From NCBI GenBank assembly GCA_026770585.1, contig MU646528.1:177287-219060 (forward strand): a stretch of DNA of 41,774 nucleotides, given 5' to 3'. The stretch comes from Baffinella frigidus. Its lineage: Eukaryota; Cryptophyceae; Cryptomonadales; Baffinellaceae. Position 1 is the first letter of the stretch. Every line of letters begins with the position of its first letter. A program made the translations under genes and the position numbers. Of the stretch, positions 11,801-21,658 are shown one piece after another. The notes beneath the pieces are model-generated. The model had not been told where the DNA came from and did no database searches. It worked only from the letters and a program-made list of their open reading frames with translations.

Positions 11801-14800
11801 GCCTCAATCTGAATTAGATCCACCTAAATATGATCAAATTCGCCTAAATTCACCTCAGTCTGAATTACATCCGCTGCACTCTGAATTACATTCACCTGCC
11901 TCTATGTTAATTTTGCCTCAGTTTGAATTAAATCTGCCTCAATCTGAGTTCAATCCCCATCAATCTGAAATCAGATTTCAATCCACGAGAATCTGAAATC
12001 AAATTGATTTGATCGTCATAATAATGTCCAACAATCCTGCAGGAACTGGTGGAGCACTTGCTGGGGGAGTTCCAGGAGGGCACAGGCCTCGACGCCGGCA
12101 AGGTAGAGCAGCGTGTCTCTCCCACACGGCGGGCTACGAAGGGTCATTTTGAGCCGAGTTTCCGTTACCTTATCCGTAGGAACCCCCCTATGCCCCTACG
12201 GGTTGCCTACCGTAGGGTCGTAGGTCTTAATGCGTAAGGGTTATTCTGAAATCCCTTCGAAGTCCGCTGTGTGGTTAGTTGACACTTTTTCACCGACCTT
12301 GCCAGGCAAGGTCTCACCCCCAGTACCGTACATCTGGTACAAAAGCTGCTGTGGGCACAGGGTGCGACGCTGGCAACGTCTCTCATAAGTTGACACCTTT
12401 TCGCCCATAAGTTGAGGGTCCTATTTACATGTCGGGTTGTAAATATGTGTACCAGGATAGGGTGTTCCAACCTCGCGCCTAGACTAATTTCGCCTAGGCA
12501 CGTGACCAATCGACGAAATTGGAGAACCTACTGGGAGAGTTCCAGGAGGGCATAGGCCTCGACGCGGGCAATGTAGAAAGACCCGGTCCTAGGGGGGGGG
12601 GNNNNNNNNNNNNNNNNNNNNNNNNNNNNNNNNNNNNNNNNNNNNNNNNNNNNNNNNNNNNNNNNNNNNNNNNNNNNNNNNNNNNNNNNNNNNNNNNNNN
12701 NNNNNNNNNNNNNNNNNNNNNNNNNNNNNNNNNNNNNNNNNNNNNNNNNNNNNNNNNNNNNNNNNNNNNNNNNNNNNNNNNNNNNNNNNNNNNNNNNNNN
12801 NNNNNNNNNNNNNNNNNNNNNNNNNNNNNNNNNNNNNNNNNNNNNNNNNNNNNNNNNNNNNNNNNNNNNNNNNNNNNNNNNNNNNNNNNNNNNNNNNNNN
12901 NNNNNNNNNNNNNNNNNNNNNNNNNNNNNNNNNNNNNNNNNNNNNNNNNNNNNNNNNNNNNNNNNNNNNNNNNNNNNNNNNNNNNNNNNNNNNNNNNNNN
13001 NNNNNNNNNNNNNNNNNNNNNNNNNNNNNNNNNNNNNNNNNNNNNNNNNNNNNNNNNNNNNNNNNNNNNNNNNNNNNNNNNNNNNNNNNNNNNNNNNNNN
13101 NNNNNNNNNNNNNNNNNNNNNNNNNNNNNNNNNNNNNNNNNNNNNNNNNNNNNNNNNNNNNNNNNNNNNNNNNNNNNNNNNNNNNNNNNNNNNNNNNNNN
13201 NNNNNNNNNNNNNNNNNNNNNNNNNNNNNNNNNNNNNNNNNNNNNNNNNNNNNNNNNNNNNNNNNNNNNNNNNNNNNNNNNNNNNNNNNNNNNNNNNNNN
13301 NNNNNNNNNNNNNNNNNNNNNNNNNNNNNNNNNNNNNNNNNNNNNNNNNNNNNNNNNNNNNNNNNNNNNNNNNNNNNNNNNNNNNNNNNNNNNNNNNNNN
13401 NNNNNNNNNNNNNNNNNNNNNNNNNNNNNNNNNNNNNNNNNNNNNNNNNNNNNNNNNNNNNNNNNNNNNNNNNNNNNNNNNNNNNNNNNNNNNNNNNNNN
13501 NNNNNNNNNNNNNNNNNNNNNNNNNNNNNNNNNNNNNNNNNNNNNNNNNNNNNNNNNNNNNNNNNNNNNNNNNNNNNNNNNNNNNNNNNNNNNNNNNNCT
13601 CTCTCTCCCTCTCGCTCTCTCTCCTGACAACGGCCTCTCCACACACAGGATGTCGAGGCTGTCGAAAGGCTACGCGTCGCGGTGGAGAAGGCCAAGGTTC
13701 CATCCGTCCTCCCAACATTATCTCAGAAAACGAGTTCTAAAACTCGTTTTCTTAAGTCAATCCCCCTACAAATTCGTCAACTTATTCTTTACTCTCCGCA
13801 TAAGTTGACAAATTTATAGGGGAATTGACTTAAGAAAACGAGTTTTAGAACTCGTTTTCTGAGATAAAACAGAGACACCCTTTATTCCTTTCAACACGGC
13901 CGCCATGCCACACAGCGGGCCGCGAAGGGTTTTCTCTTCTTCTTCTTCTTTATTACCCTCACATGGTGTGCGCCATGGGGACCTCGAGAGAGGCCCCCCA
14001 GCCTTTTGAAAAGTGATCAACTTAAAACTACTCTAATACCGCGATGTTTTCTATCGCATGCTGGCCAAGCATCGCTTACGATATCCGTAGGACCAGCATC
14101 TGTCCCTGCGGCGTTGCATACCGTATTGTACTTTTCGGGTCAGCGCGGATTTTCTCGAGGTCGGGTCGGGGAGTCGGGAAATGAAAATCTCGAAAATCGA
14201 TGCGTCCATCTAAAGTTTTATGCTGTCTTATGCATTGATATGATGACAAGATGCACCCCCCACCCATAATATGTACAAATACTAGAAGCCCTTTTTCGAT
14301 ATTTTCGATTTTTCCCGACTTCCCGACCCCGACCCAAAATCCGCGCTGACCCGAAAAGTACAATAAGGTCCTGTGGATGATTCACGCGTGGGTCATGCAC
14401 GGTATCCCTTCGTAGCCCGCTGTGTGGTATGCACGCCCACATGTGCTATGTCACAAGCGGACTATTCGTGTCGTTTGCGGCTGGCGGATTTGTACCAGAT
14501 ATCCCCGATTTCGGGTAACCCCTGGTACAAATCGGGGGTTGGCCGAGCGTGTGGAGCGGCTGCACGCCACAGGGTTTGAGGTTGGGGGTTGAGGGTTTAG
14601 AGTGGAGGGTTTGGAAGGCCAGGTTCGGTCGGAAAGGCTGGAATCTCATCCGGGCGAGTATTTCATTTTAAATACTCGGTCCAGCAGGGAGTCCAATTTC
14701 CTGAGCCTAAATCAGGCTATGGAACTAGCTTGATTGGGCTAAGGTTTGGCTGAATTTTCCTATTTGATAGGAGCTGTCGAGAATATAAATTAAATCCGCG

Positions 14801-17800
14801 ATAAAATCGAGCAAGTGTTTTCGCCCTTACGGTATCGAAACGCGCAGGTGTCGTTGAGCGGGATGCAGAGCGTGGGGATAGCCGTGCTAGCTGCCTGATT
14901 CAATCTCGGAACTTCCCTGAATCACTTGCACTTTTATGCTATCTTATGCTTGAGGTTTATGCCTCAAATAGCACATACACCCTTATTGTAAGCGTTGGAA
15001 GCCTTAAGATGCGCCCATCGAAACGCGCAGGTGTCGTTGAGCGGGGAGCAGAGCGTGGGGATTGATGTGCCTGACTTCCACGGCGGAAAGGTGCCCTCCC
15101 TTTATGAGACTCTTCGTTTCAGCTAGGAAAAAGCAAGGACCCCCAGAACGTTTTGTCCTGGTTTTGTGTAGTGCCCTTCCCCACTGACTAAAACTAAAAA
15201 CTACAACAGGTTTCAGTTTTCAAAACACACCACACAACTGGTGGTTGTGCTCAAGTGGGACTGACTGGTTTGTTCTCTCACACAAACACGCCCTGGGCAG
15301 GAAATGTTGCATCGTATACCCCATAAATCAACACAGCATACGTTAATTACCTCGAGGAAATTAATACCAGCATACGTTAATTACCTCGAGGAAATTAATA
15401 CCGAGAGGCATTGCGCGCGCAGACCAGCTCACACTCACAACGTGTAGAGAGCACATGACCTCTCTCGCCCCCCCTGCTCAAACACAGCCTCAGTGGGGGT
15501 GCATACATCGCGTCATGCCGTGTTGGTAGAAACACTAGAGAGGCCTCTCTCGAATCAGCACCTAGAAACTCACGCGCCTTGCGACCTGACGCCCCCTCTT
15601 GTGGGTATCTATCTTTCTAGGCTCTAAGGGCACCCAAGCATGCAAGGTTATGAGGCCTCCAAAGTAGATTCACTTAGGAGTCCAAAGTAGATTCACTTAG
15701 GAGTCCAAAGTAGATTCACTTAGGAATCCTCACAAGCGTGCGTCCGTGATGCGGGCGTGGGCAAAGGATCTGAAAGACTCGCGATGCAGGAATGTTGGTG
15801 CACCAACATCCCTGCACCAACATTCGCGGTGCAGGAATGCACCGCGGGGGAGCATCGGGTAGGCGCGTGAGTCTCTAGATCCTGATGCGAGAGAGACCTC
15901 TCTAGTGTTACTAAAAAAAAGGCATGACGCCATGTATGGGGTACTCGAAATCGCCGTGGGTGGTAGTGATCAAGGTCTTTCTCTGACACACACACGACCT
16001 TGGCAGGGGCTTGCACGATTACTCAAATCCAGTACAGCATGCAAGGATATAACACCCAAACCCTACACCCAGGGGCTCGGGCTAGAGATGACGCGGGAAC
16101 ACGCAGAGGAGATCTGGAAACCGCTCTTCAGGTTACGAGCCTCCCTAACCGCCGGTTGACTCATCTCATGTGAAAACGGTTTTAAATTAAACCCGTGGGA
16201 GTCAATGAAAATTACTACTCGAATGCTTTAACATCACTAATACAGATCATGATGTGTAGTAAATTTCATGGCCCAAAGGTGTTGAATTAAAACCGTTTTC
16301 GTATGAAATCCGCATACGCCGGGTGGCTAATCGCTGATATACGCAGTACTACCTGTGCCCGGTTTAGCCATCGTCCTGGTACAACAACTGCCCGGGATTG
16401 GCAAGTGGGACTCTCGTTTGACCATGAGTTGGACCATTCACTCGTGAATGCTGTAGGGTCCTGTTTACATGTGGGGTTGTAAATATTTGTACCAGGATAG
16501 GGTGTTCCAACCTCGCGCCTGGACTAATTTTGTCTAGTTATGTGATCAATCAACGAAAGTTACCACACAAATGCCCACTTTTAAAAGGACATCGGTTTTA
16601 AATAGGCCCCTTCAACATTCTCGTGTGGATAGGGGTGTCACCCAGAGCCTCGGTGGGGGCGCATACCCACACGATGGGCTACGAAGGTTTCATTGGGGCT
16701 GGAATTCAAAGTGTAACGTGACCAAATTGCACCAGAAAATCCGTAAAGTCAACTACCTCAAGGCAAGTGGACTTTCGATGAAAGGTTCGTAGTCCACTGT
16801 GTGGAAGGCGGCTGCGTTTATACTAACAAAGGTCTCTCTCGGTGTGGAACCCTAAACCCTAAACCAAAAACCTAAACCCTAAACCCTAAACCAAAAACCC
16901 TAACCCCGAAACCCAAAACCCTAACCCCGAAATCCTAAACCCTAAACCCCAAACCCCAAACCCTAAACCCTAAACCATAAACCATAAACCATAAACCATA
17001 AACCATAAACCCTAAACGCAGCCGGGCGCTGTGGCCGATCGAGCAAGTGCTGAGCATCTCGGGGTATGAAAAGGAGGACGTCAACCAGATCGTCCTGGTA
17101 TTGCCCGCACACCCCCAGCGGTTTTCTGTTTCGAACCGTGCCTCCTCTCTCTCTCTCTCTATCTCTCTATCTCTCCCTCCCTCCCTCCCTCCCGTCCTTC
17201 CCAGCGGTTGTCTGTTTCGAACCGTGCCTGGTAGCGCGGTGTTCACGTCTGCTGGCCACGAAACGAATGAAACGTTTCATTTTGTTCATGGCCTCCAGAT
17301 GCGAAAACCGCTCCACCCAAGAATGACCAAAGAATGAAACGGTGCATTCAAAGAATGAAACGGTTCATCCAAAGAATGAAACGGTTCATCCAAAGAATGA
17401 AGCTGTTCGTTCTTCCGGGCTGTTGGCGGATCCGTGGGTGATTGCTGACAGCGGACTTCCCCGGTGCAGGTGGGTGCAACACACCCGTGGGCGTGAACAC
17501 CACACTTGTGGGAGTGAAGAACACACACGCGGTCGTGATTGCTGACGTTTTGGTAGTAATAACGGTCTTTCTATGGTCTCTGCTGACGGCGCGGACGCTC
17601 TCGGTGCAGGTGGGGGGCACGACGCGGGTGCCGAGGATACGCAGCATGATCCAGGACTTCTTCAATGGCAAGGAGCCCAACTGGCAGGTCCGTCCACGAG
17701 CCCTCCGAGGCGCCTCAAATCTCGGTTTTGACCTCTTGGCCCTCGGCCGGGCTTTTGAGCCATCTTGGTTCGAATTCGAACCGCGCAAAGGAGCCCAACT

Positions 17801-20054
17801 GGCAAGTCTCCTTCAAATATTTTCACAGCAATCTGCGTCCTCACCCGACGATCTCTGACCAAGCTCAGCTGCGAAAACGATTCAAAATATTGCTTTTCTG
17901 GCAACGAAATTCACTTCACAAATGCTTTACCATTCCTAGCAAAGGCCCAATTGTGTAGTAAATTTCGTTGGTAGAAACCCTTTCTAGAAAGCGTTATCTG
18001 AAATTCAATAAAAATATTGCTTTCGAATGACAGTAATATTTTTAATCGTTTCCGTAGCTGAAAACGGCTGCACCCTGGCAGGTGGATCCGGACCAGGCTG
18101 TTGCGTGGGGGACCGCCGTGCAGGCATCGCCCTCTCCCCCACACACACTAGGTTCGAAATCGTTCAGTCATGAAGGTCTTTATATTCCCTTGAAACTACT
18201 GTTAGATACCCCCTTTAACAGTTGGTATCCTTCTTTTAGATTTGAGGCTCGAAAGTTGACGGATTTGTCTTGGGACCGAGCAATTGTGAATAGGAACCAG
18301 GGGGGCTGCCGTGCAGGCAAACCGCTCCTCCTTCTAGCGCTGCCTCAGTCTGGTTGACGGACTGTTCTTAAGTTGACACTCAGGGTCTGTGGTACAAATT
18401 CGTCAACTTTGGGGGCAAAAAGCGCCCGGTCTCGCCAAATTGGCGAGACCAAATCAGACTACGACAGATCTAGGCAAAGCCCGTTCCCCCTTGGGAGAAA
18501 AGTTCGTTTATTACGGATCGATGCCAACATGGCCACCAGGTATTCCCTTCCGTAAAGGCCACAGCGAGAACGGCCTGCCACGCCAGATTCCTCGTGGTGG
18601 TTCGGCTCTTTCCGAGCGCACTTTTGGGCGCCGAACTATCCCAAAAGTTAAAAATCCCCTGATTTCTTGCGGGGAATCGACTTTTGGCGACACCTTCCAA
18701 GAATCTGGCGTGGTAGGGTCGCTTGGCGAGCGAGCAGGCAGGCCTTTTGACGGACAACCCCAAACCCTAAATCCTAGACCCTGGACCCTAAACCCTGAAC
18801 CCCAAACCCTACACCAGGCGGGCATTCTGACAGACGCGAAGGGGATCAAGATCGCGGCGACTGAGTACTGGGGCACCGGTAACCACTCAGTCCCATCTCA
18901 TACGAAAACAGGCTTGATTTATATCCATACGGAAACAGGCTTACTTCACATTCCCTATGAATTAAGCCTGTTTCCGGTACGGCACCGGGACGCGCCAAGC
19001 CCAGCGACTGTTTGGACGGGGTGCCGAAGGGCGAGGTGTGCGCCTATGCCGAGATCGAATCAATCCTCATGGTCCTACAGGGGTACCTCGCTCATAAGAA
19101 ACTGCCCCCCCCCCCTAGGACCACCGTAGGGCCCTAGGCATAGGCATGCTGGAGGGTCCTAGGGGGGGGGGCTTCCTTGTGAGAGAGGGGTCAAGATCGC
19201 GGCGACTGAGTACTGGGGCACCGGTAACCGCTGAGTCCCATCTCATACGGAAACAGGCTTAATTTATATCACTCGTATGCTATCGTAGGGGTGCGGTTTT
19301 GTCCCATCGCATACGGAAACAGGCTTGATTTATATTACCCGTATGCTATCTTAGGGGTGCGTTTTTTTTTGGCAGCGGTAACCGCTGAGCCCTTCTTCTT
19401 CATCTTTATTACTATCAACCCTTCTTCTTCTTTTTCTTCTTCGTCCTCTTCTTTTTCTTCTTGATTACTTCCAAGCCTTGGAGATCCAAAAGTCTATGAG
19501 CCTTACAGGGGTACCTCGCACATGAGAAACCGCCCTCCCCCTAGAACCACGCTCATAAGAAACCGCCCTCCCCCTAGGACCACCGTAGGGCCCTAGGGTA
19601 GGCCTACTGTAGTGTCCTAGGGGGGGGCGGTTTCTCATGAGCGAGGTACCCCTGTAACACGAGACCGGTTCGGTACAGTGCTGATCCCCGCCACTGTTCA
19701 CTACGGAAAAAGACCCGTATTGCTTCCAACACGGCCGCCATTTTTGCACCCCCTACGAGGCTGTGTCTGAGCAGGGGCGCCGAGAGAGGTCATGTGCAGG
19801 GTTTCCTCGAGACAACGGTCAGAGGATAAGCCTCAGGTACAGCATGAGTTTCCGCTGCATGTGACGTACAGGGGTTGCTCGAAAGTCGGGCCACGCACTG
19901 TCTCTAGGGTGGTCCTATGCTCCTAGGACTAGCCCTGCCGTAGGACCCTATGGCGGCGCGTGTCTTTCATACCGAGTAACCCCTGTACCCTCCGTGTTCA
20001 GGTGCCAAGAAATGCGACCCGCTAGCCCGCCCCAAGGCCAAGCCAGCAGCGTGA
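5895..20054 (+). CDS. HSPA13: HSPA13/STCH-type Hsp70 ATPase, complete, 13 exons, 438 aa
   Basis: Exons: 5895-6467, 7315-7383, 8966-9052, 10939-10989, 12043-12102, 13649-13696, 15031-15090, 16073-16131, 17022-17097, 17610-17687, 18083-18124, 18818-18878, 20002-20054 (TGA). They sum to 1317 nt in one continuous frame. A hydrophobic leader (residues 5-22) precedes the Hsp70 phosphate-1 motif [11 protein letters not shown] (34-44). Then come [10 protein letters not shown] (exon 2), phosphate-2 [12 protein letters not shown] (224-235), [11 protein letters not shown] (249-259) and the adenosine motif [11 protein letters not shown] (exon 10). The protein ends soon after [16 protein letters not shown], so the substrate-binding domain is absent, as in human HSPA13 (471 aa), a microsome/ER-associated Hsp70 ATPase. 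The C-terminus is Lys/Pro-rich with no KDEL-like signal. The ATG at 5895 starts directly at the leader; an in-frame ATG at 5742 would prepend about 51 unrelated residues. Intron 11 has a GC donor. Many exons have edge copies in the introns. Confidence 0.93.
6905..7555 (+). repeat. CCCTAAA-type blocks in HSPA13 introns 1 and 2
   Basis: 6905-7030 in intron 1 and 7385-7555 in intron 2; the second begins immediately at the donor of exon 2 (CAG|GTCAAACCCTAAACG). C-rich strand is in sense. Confidence 0.88.
7772..8050. mobile_element. Two F4 core elements in HSPA13 intron 2
   Basis: 7772-7826 and 7982-8050 have ends CAACGAAAATTACTACAC / GTGTAGTAATTTTCGTTG. The second is flanked on both sides by inverted copies of GACTTCGGGGATCCCCGATC, part of which is exon-3 copy sequence. 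Confidence 0.85.
8176..8326. repeat. 151-bp palindrome in HSPA13 intron 2
   Basis: Arms of about 55 nt: AACGTCCTGAAAACCGGGTA...GCCTACGGTATTGCCTACGG and complement, with a CCTAGG-rich loop. Confidence 0.88.
9097..9146. repeat. Perfect 24-nt-arm palindrome
   Basis: CATGCAAAAGTTGGCGGGAG... with a 2-nt loop, between the first two donor copies of HSPA13 exon 3. As RNA it would form a very stable hairpin. Confidence 0.9.
9202..9579 (+). repeat. Three donor-side copies of HSPA13 exon 3
   Basis: 9202-9244, 9355-9396 and 9538-9579 repeat the codons [14 protein letters not shown] and the donor (GAG|GTACCC, GAG|GTACCC, AAG|GTCCCT). The first two are followed by the same CACACAGCGGGCTACGAAGG-type sequence that starts the true intron 3. 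Confidence 0.9.
10230..10848. repeat. Inverted repeats in HSPA13 intron 3
   Basis: 10230-10267 is a perfect 38-bp palindrome (GGTCACGTATCTGGGGGAAT...). 10687-10717 and 10818-10848 are 31-nt inverted arms (GGAGGTCATAACTATAGATT) around a 100-bp loop. Confidence 0.85.
10608..10650 (+). repeat. Acceptor-side copy of HSPA13 exon 4
   Basis: Repeats the exon-4 head (codons VASCGDEHL) 330 bp before the intact exon at 10939, then diverges. The AG immediately before it has been lost (CACGGGGTGG). Confidence 0.78.
12122..12274. mobile_element. F6 element with CCACACGGCGGGCTACGAAG ends
   Basis: 153 bp with matching inverted end CTTCGAAGTCCGCTGTGTGG. Other copies: 16668-16804 and 40855-40992 (sharing an interior with GTGACCAAAT), and a possible composite 13910-14428. 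Single ends follow the HSPA13 exon-3 donors at about 9058, 9246 and 9404. Confidence 0.82.
12515..12572 (+). repeat. Second copy of HSPA13 exon 5
   Basis: Repeats [14 protein letters not shown] and a GT donor 410 bp after the intact exon. Its head is altered and abuts a truncated transposon-like element (12413-12514), so it has no acceptor. Confidence 0.82.
12602..13598. other. Assembly gap, 997 N
   Basis: Lies in HSPA13 intron 5 between a G-run and a CT microsatellite. No HSPA13 exon is missing here, because exons 5 and 6 join in phase and in sequence. Confidence 0.98.
13719..13867. mobile_element. F5 element, ~149 bp
   Basis: Ends TTATCTCAGAAAACGAGTTC, followed by TAAAACTCGTTTTCTTAAGTC, and the complement on the other side. 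A near-identical copy lies at 35936-36085, nested inside an F7 element. Confidence 0.88.
14125..14365. repeat. 241-bp inverted repeat in HSPA13 intron 6
   Basis: Arms of about 75 nt containing TGTACTTTTCGGGTCAGCGC and GTCGGGGAGTCGGGAAA, with a loop holding TATGCATTGATATGATG. It lies between two F6-like ends (13910 and 14428). Confidence 0.82.
14836..14880 (+). repeat. Acceptor-side copy of HSPA13 exon 7
   Basis: CGAAACGCGCAG followed by the exon-7 head ([11 protein letters not shown]) is repeated 184 bp before the true exon (15031-15090); the exon tail is missing. Confidence 0.88.
15340..15730. repeat. Short tandem duplications in HSPA13 intron 7
   Basis: CAGCATACGTTAATTACCTC is repeated twice (15336-15403) and AGTCCAAAGTAGATTCACTT three times (15654-15723). 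Nothing else recognised here. Confidence 0.75.
16203..16270. mobile_element. F4 core element in a palindrome, HSPA13 intron 8
   Basis: Ends CAATGAAAATTACTAC / GTAGTAAATTTCATGG. Flanked by inverted arms GAAAACGGTTTTAAATTAAA (about 16170-16310). Confidence 0.85.
16434..16628. mobile_element. F3 element, ~195 bp
   Basis: Contains TTACATGTGGGGTTGTAAAT and GGATAGGGTGTTCCAACC and ends AACATTCTCGTGTGG. The inverted copy at 35629-35837 splits a PDI exon copy. Fragments: 12413-12514, 2205-2248, 2752-2790 (the last begins 7 nt after the IQ-gene exon-5 donor). Confidence 0.82.
16846..17018 (+). repeat. CCCTAAA-type block ending at the HSPA13 exon-9 acceptor
   Basis: CCCTAAA, CCCCAAA and CCATAAA units run straight into AAACCCTAAACGCAG|C. 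A shorter run at 18757-18815 does the same before exon 12, and AACACCCAAACCCTACACCCAG stands before exon 8. Confidence 0.88.
17447..17806 (+). repeat. Edge copies on both sides of HSPA13 exon 10
   Basis: About 17447-17480 is a decayed copy of the acceptor region (GGTGCAGGTGGGTGCAAC against GGTGCAGGTGGGGGGCAC). 17786-17806 repeats the exon tail KEPNWQ with its GT. The intact exon (17610-17687) lies between them. Confidence 0.7.
17902..17970. mobile_element. F4 core element in a palindrome, HSPA13 intron 10
   Basis: Ends CAACGAAATTCACTTCAC / GTGTAGTAAATTTCGTTG. Flanked by inverted arms AGCTGCGAAAACGATTCAAA (about 17868-18061). Confidence 0.85.
18296..18322 (+). repeat. Donor-side copy of HSPA13 exon 11
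   Basis: ACCAGG...CTGCCGTGCAGGC repeats the end of exon 11 (GTAVQ) with the same non-canonical GC after CAG. Confidence 0.65.
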
Positions 20055-21543
20055 GAAAGATTCTTCTTCTTTATTAAGCTGGTACCGTGAGATAGATTGT
20101 TAAGACCGGAGTAGAGGTCGGGATCAGGCCTGGGATGTATGAATGAACAAGGGTCTCATCCGGACAAGGATCTTCTACAGGTCCACCCTGGAGGGGACTT
20201 GCGGCCAATCCCGAATAACCCTTTATCGCAAAAGTTGACAGGATTTGTACCACTAAAATACTTATAAGACCGTTTTGTACCAGATCCATTCATCACGGGG
20301 GACTGAGGGCTCAGTCCTTTTCAAGGGGAGTTGACTTAAGAATGCTCAAAATACCCCCACCCTGCCTCCAGGGTGGGTACCTCGTGCATAAGAAACCGCT
20401 CCCCACCCTTAGAACCACCATAGGGCCCTAGGCATAGATGCGCCTACTGCAGGGTCCTAGGAGGAGGCGCTTTCTTATGCGTGAGGTACCCCTGTAGGGG
20501 GAAATCCGAAGGTGTCGGGTTCTGGGTTTCGGGTTCCGGTTCCGGGTCGCACCTTGGGGGTCGGCGCGCGCATCCGAACAACACGATACAGGGGTGCCTC
20601 GCTCATAAGGAACGCCCCCCCCCCCCCAGGACCACCATAGGGCCCTAGGCATAGTCCTACTGTAGGGTCCTAGGGGGGGCCGGTTTCTTATGAGCGAGGT
20701 ACCCCTGTACGCCGCGCCCAAGTAGATTCATGGGGGCATGGCTCCATTGGAAGACACCACGTCTCCTTACATCGGGTACAGGGGTACCTCGCTCATAAGA
20801 AACCAACCCCCCCAGGACCCTACAGTAGGCCTATGCCTAAGTTCCTATGGTGGTCCTAGAGGGGGAGGGGGGTGTCTTATGAGCGAGGTACCCATGTACC
20901 ATTCGGTTACGGCCCTGTGGTTATCCTCGAGAGGGCAGCGTTGCCATGCAGTCGAGGTACCCCTGTGCGTAGGAGACATGCACCGCCCTAGGGTCCTACG
21001 CTTGGTCAAGTTCAACAAACTCTTCTCCCACACCAAAAACATCCTCTCTCACTACAACGTCTTCTCTCACCCCCTCAGGAGTAGATACGCTTTACACAAA
21101 AGCGCCCACAGAACATGTCCGTCCAGAAGGATTGGTGGGCCTGGCACTGAAGTTCTAGAGCCGGGGTACATGCACCAAAGCCTACCGTGCATGCACCAAA
21201 GCGCCTGCAGGTAGAAAATTTTGACTACCAACACGGCCGCCACGTGTGCACCCCCACCGAGGCTGTGTCTGCGCAGGACCTACGGGGGTACCTCGCTCAA
21301 AAGAAACGCCCACCCCCATAGGACCACCGCAGGGCCCTAGGCATAGGCCTACTGTAGGCTCGTCGGGGGTGGCGATTTCTTATGAGCGAGGTACCCCTGT
21401 AGAGAGAGGTCATAAGCAGTACAGGGGTACCTCGCTCCTAAGAAAACGCATCCCCCTAGGATCCTACAGTGAGCCTATGCCTAGGGCCCTATGGTGGTCC
21501 TAGGGGGGCGGCGCTTTCGTATGAGTGAGGCGCCCCTGTACAT
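19075..21543. mobile_element. Cluster of ~122-bp palindromic elements, family F1
   Basis: Ends are TACAGGGGTACCTCGCTCAT and its complement, the arms carry GTTTCTTATGAG, and the core is rich in CCTAGG and TAGGGCCCTA. Copies: 19078-19185 (right end lost), 19504-19656, 20375-20496, 20588-20710, 20777-20899, 21283-21402, 21420-21541. Each is an almost complete inverted repeat flanked by TA, as expected of a MITE with TA target duplication. No transposase is present. A related variant with TACAGGGGTTGCTCGAAAG ends is at 19868-19998. Confidence 0.9.
19187..19400 (+). repeat. Donor-side copies of HSPA13 exon 12
   Basis: 19187-19260 repeats GGGATCAAGATCGCGGCGAC-type exon tail ([12 protein letters not shown]), the donor CCG|GTAACC and the intron start with CATACGGAAACAGGCTT. 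A shorter copy with CAGCGGTAACCGCTGAG is at about 19373-19389. The first copy fuses directly onto a truncated CAGGGGTACC element. Confidence 0.85.
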
Positions 21544-21658
21544 ACACCTAGAGCCGGGGCGCACGCATGGCAGCACGCTTGTCCACCCCCCCCGAGGAGC
21601 GCCCTACCCCCCCCCCCGAATCCCCAGAATCCCCGGAATCTCCGGCAGGGGCCTCGGT
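20055..21658. other. Intergenic, HSPA13 3' end to Dabb 3' end
   Basis: Between two convergent genes. Apart from F1 elements it holds unique sequence, including 20990-21215 with a plus-strand open frame I do not recognise. No polyadenylation signal could be identified with confidence. Confidence 0.6.

Noticed and set aside
12494-13808. Long open frames across the N gap
   Set aside because: They are produced by the unknown bases.
18389-19129. 246-aa plus-strand frame as a gene of its own
   Set aside because: Only 18818-18878 within it is coding (HSPA13 exon 12); the rest is intron with telomere-like and F1 sequence.
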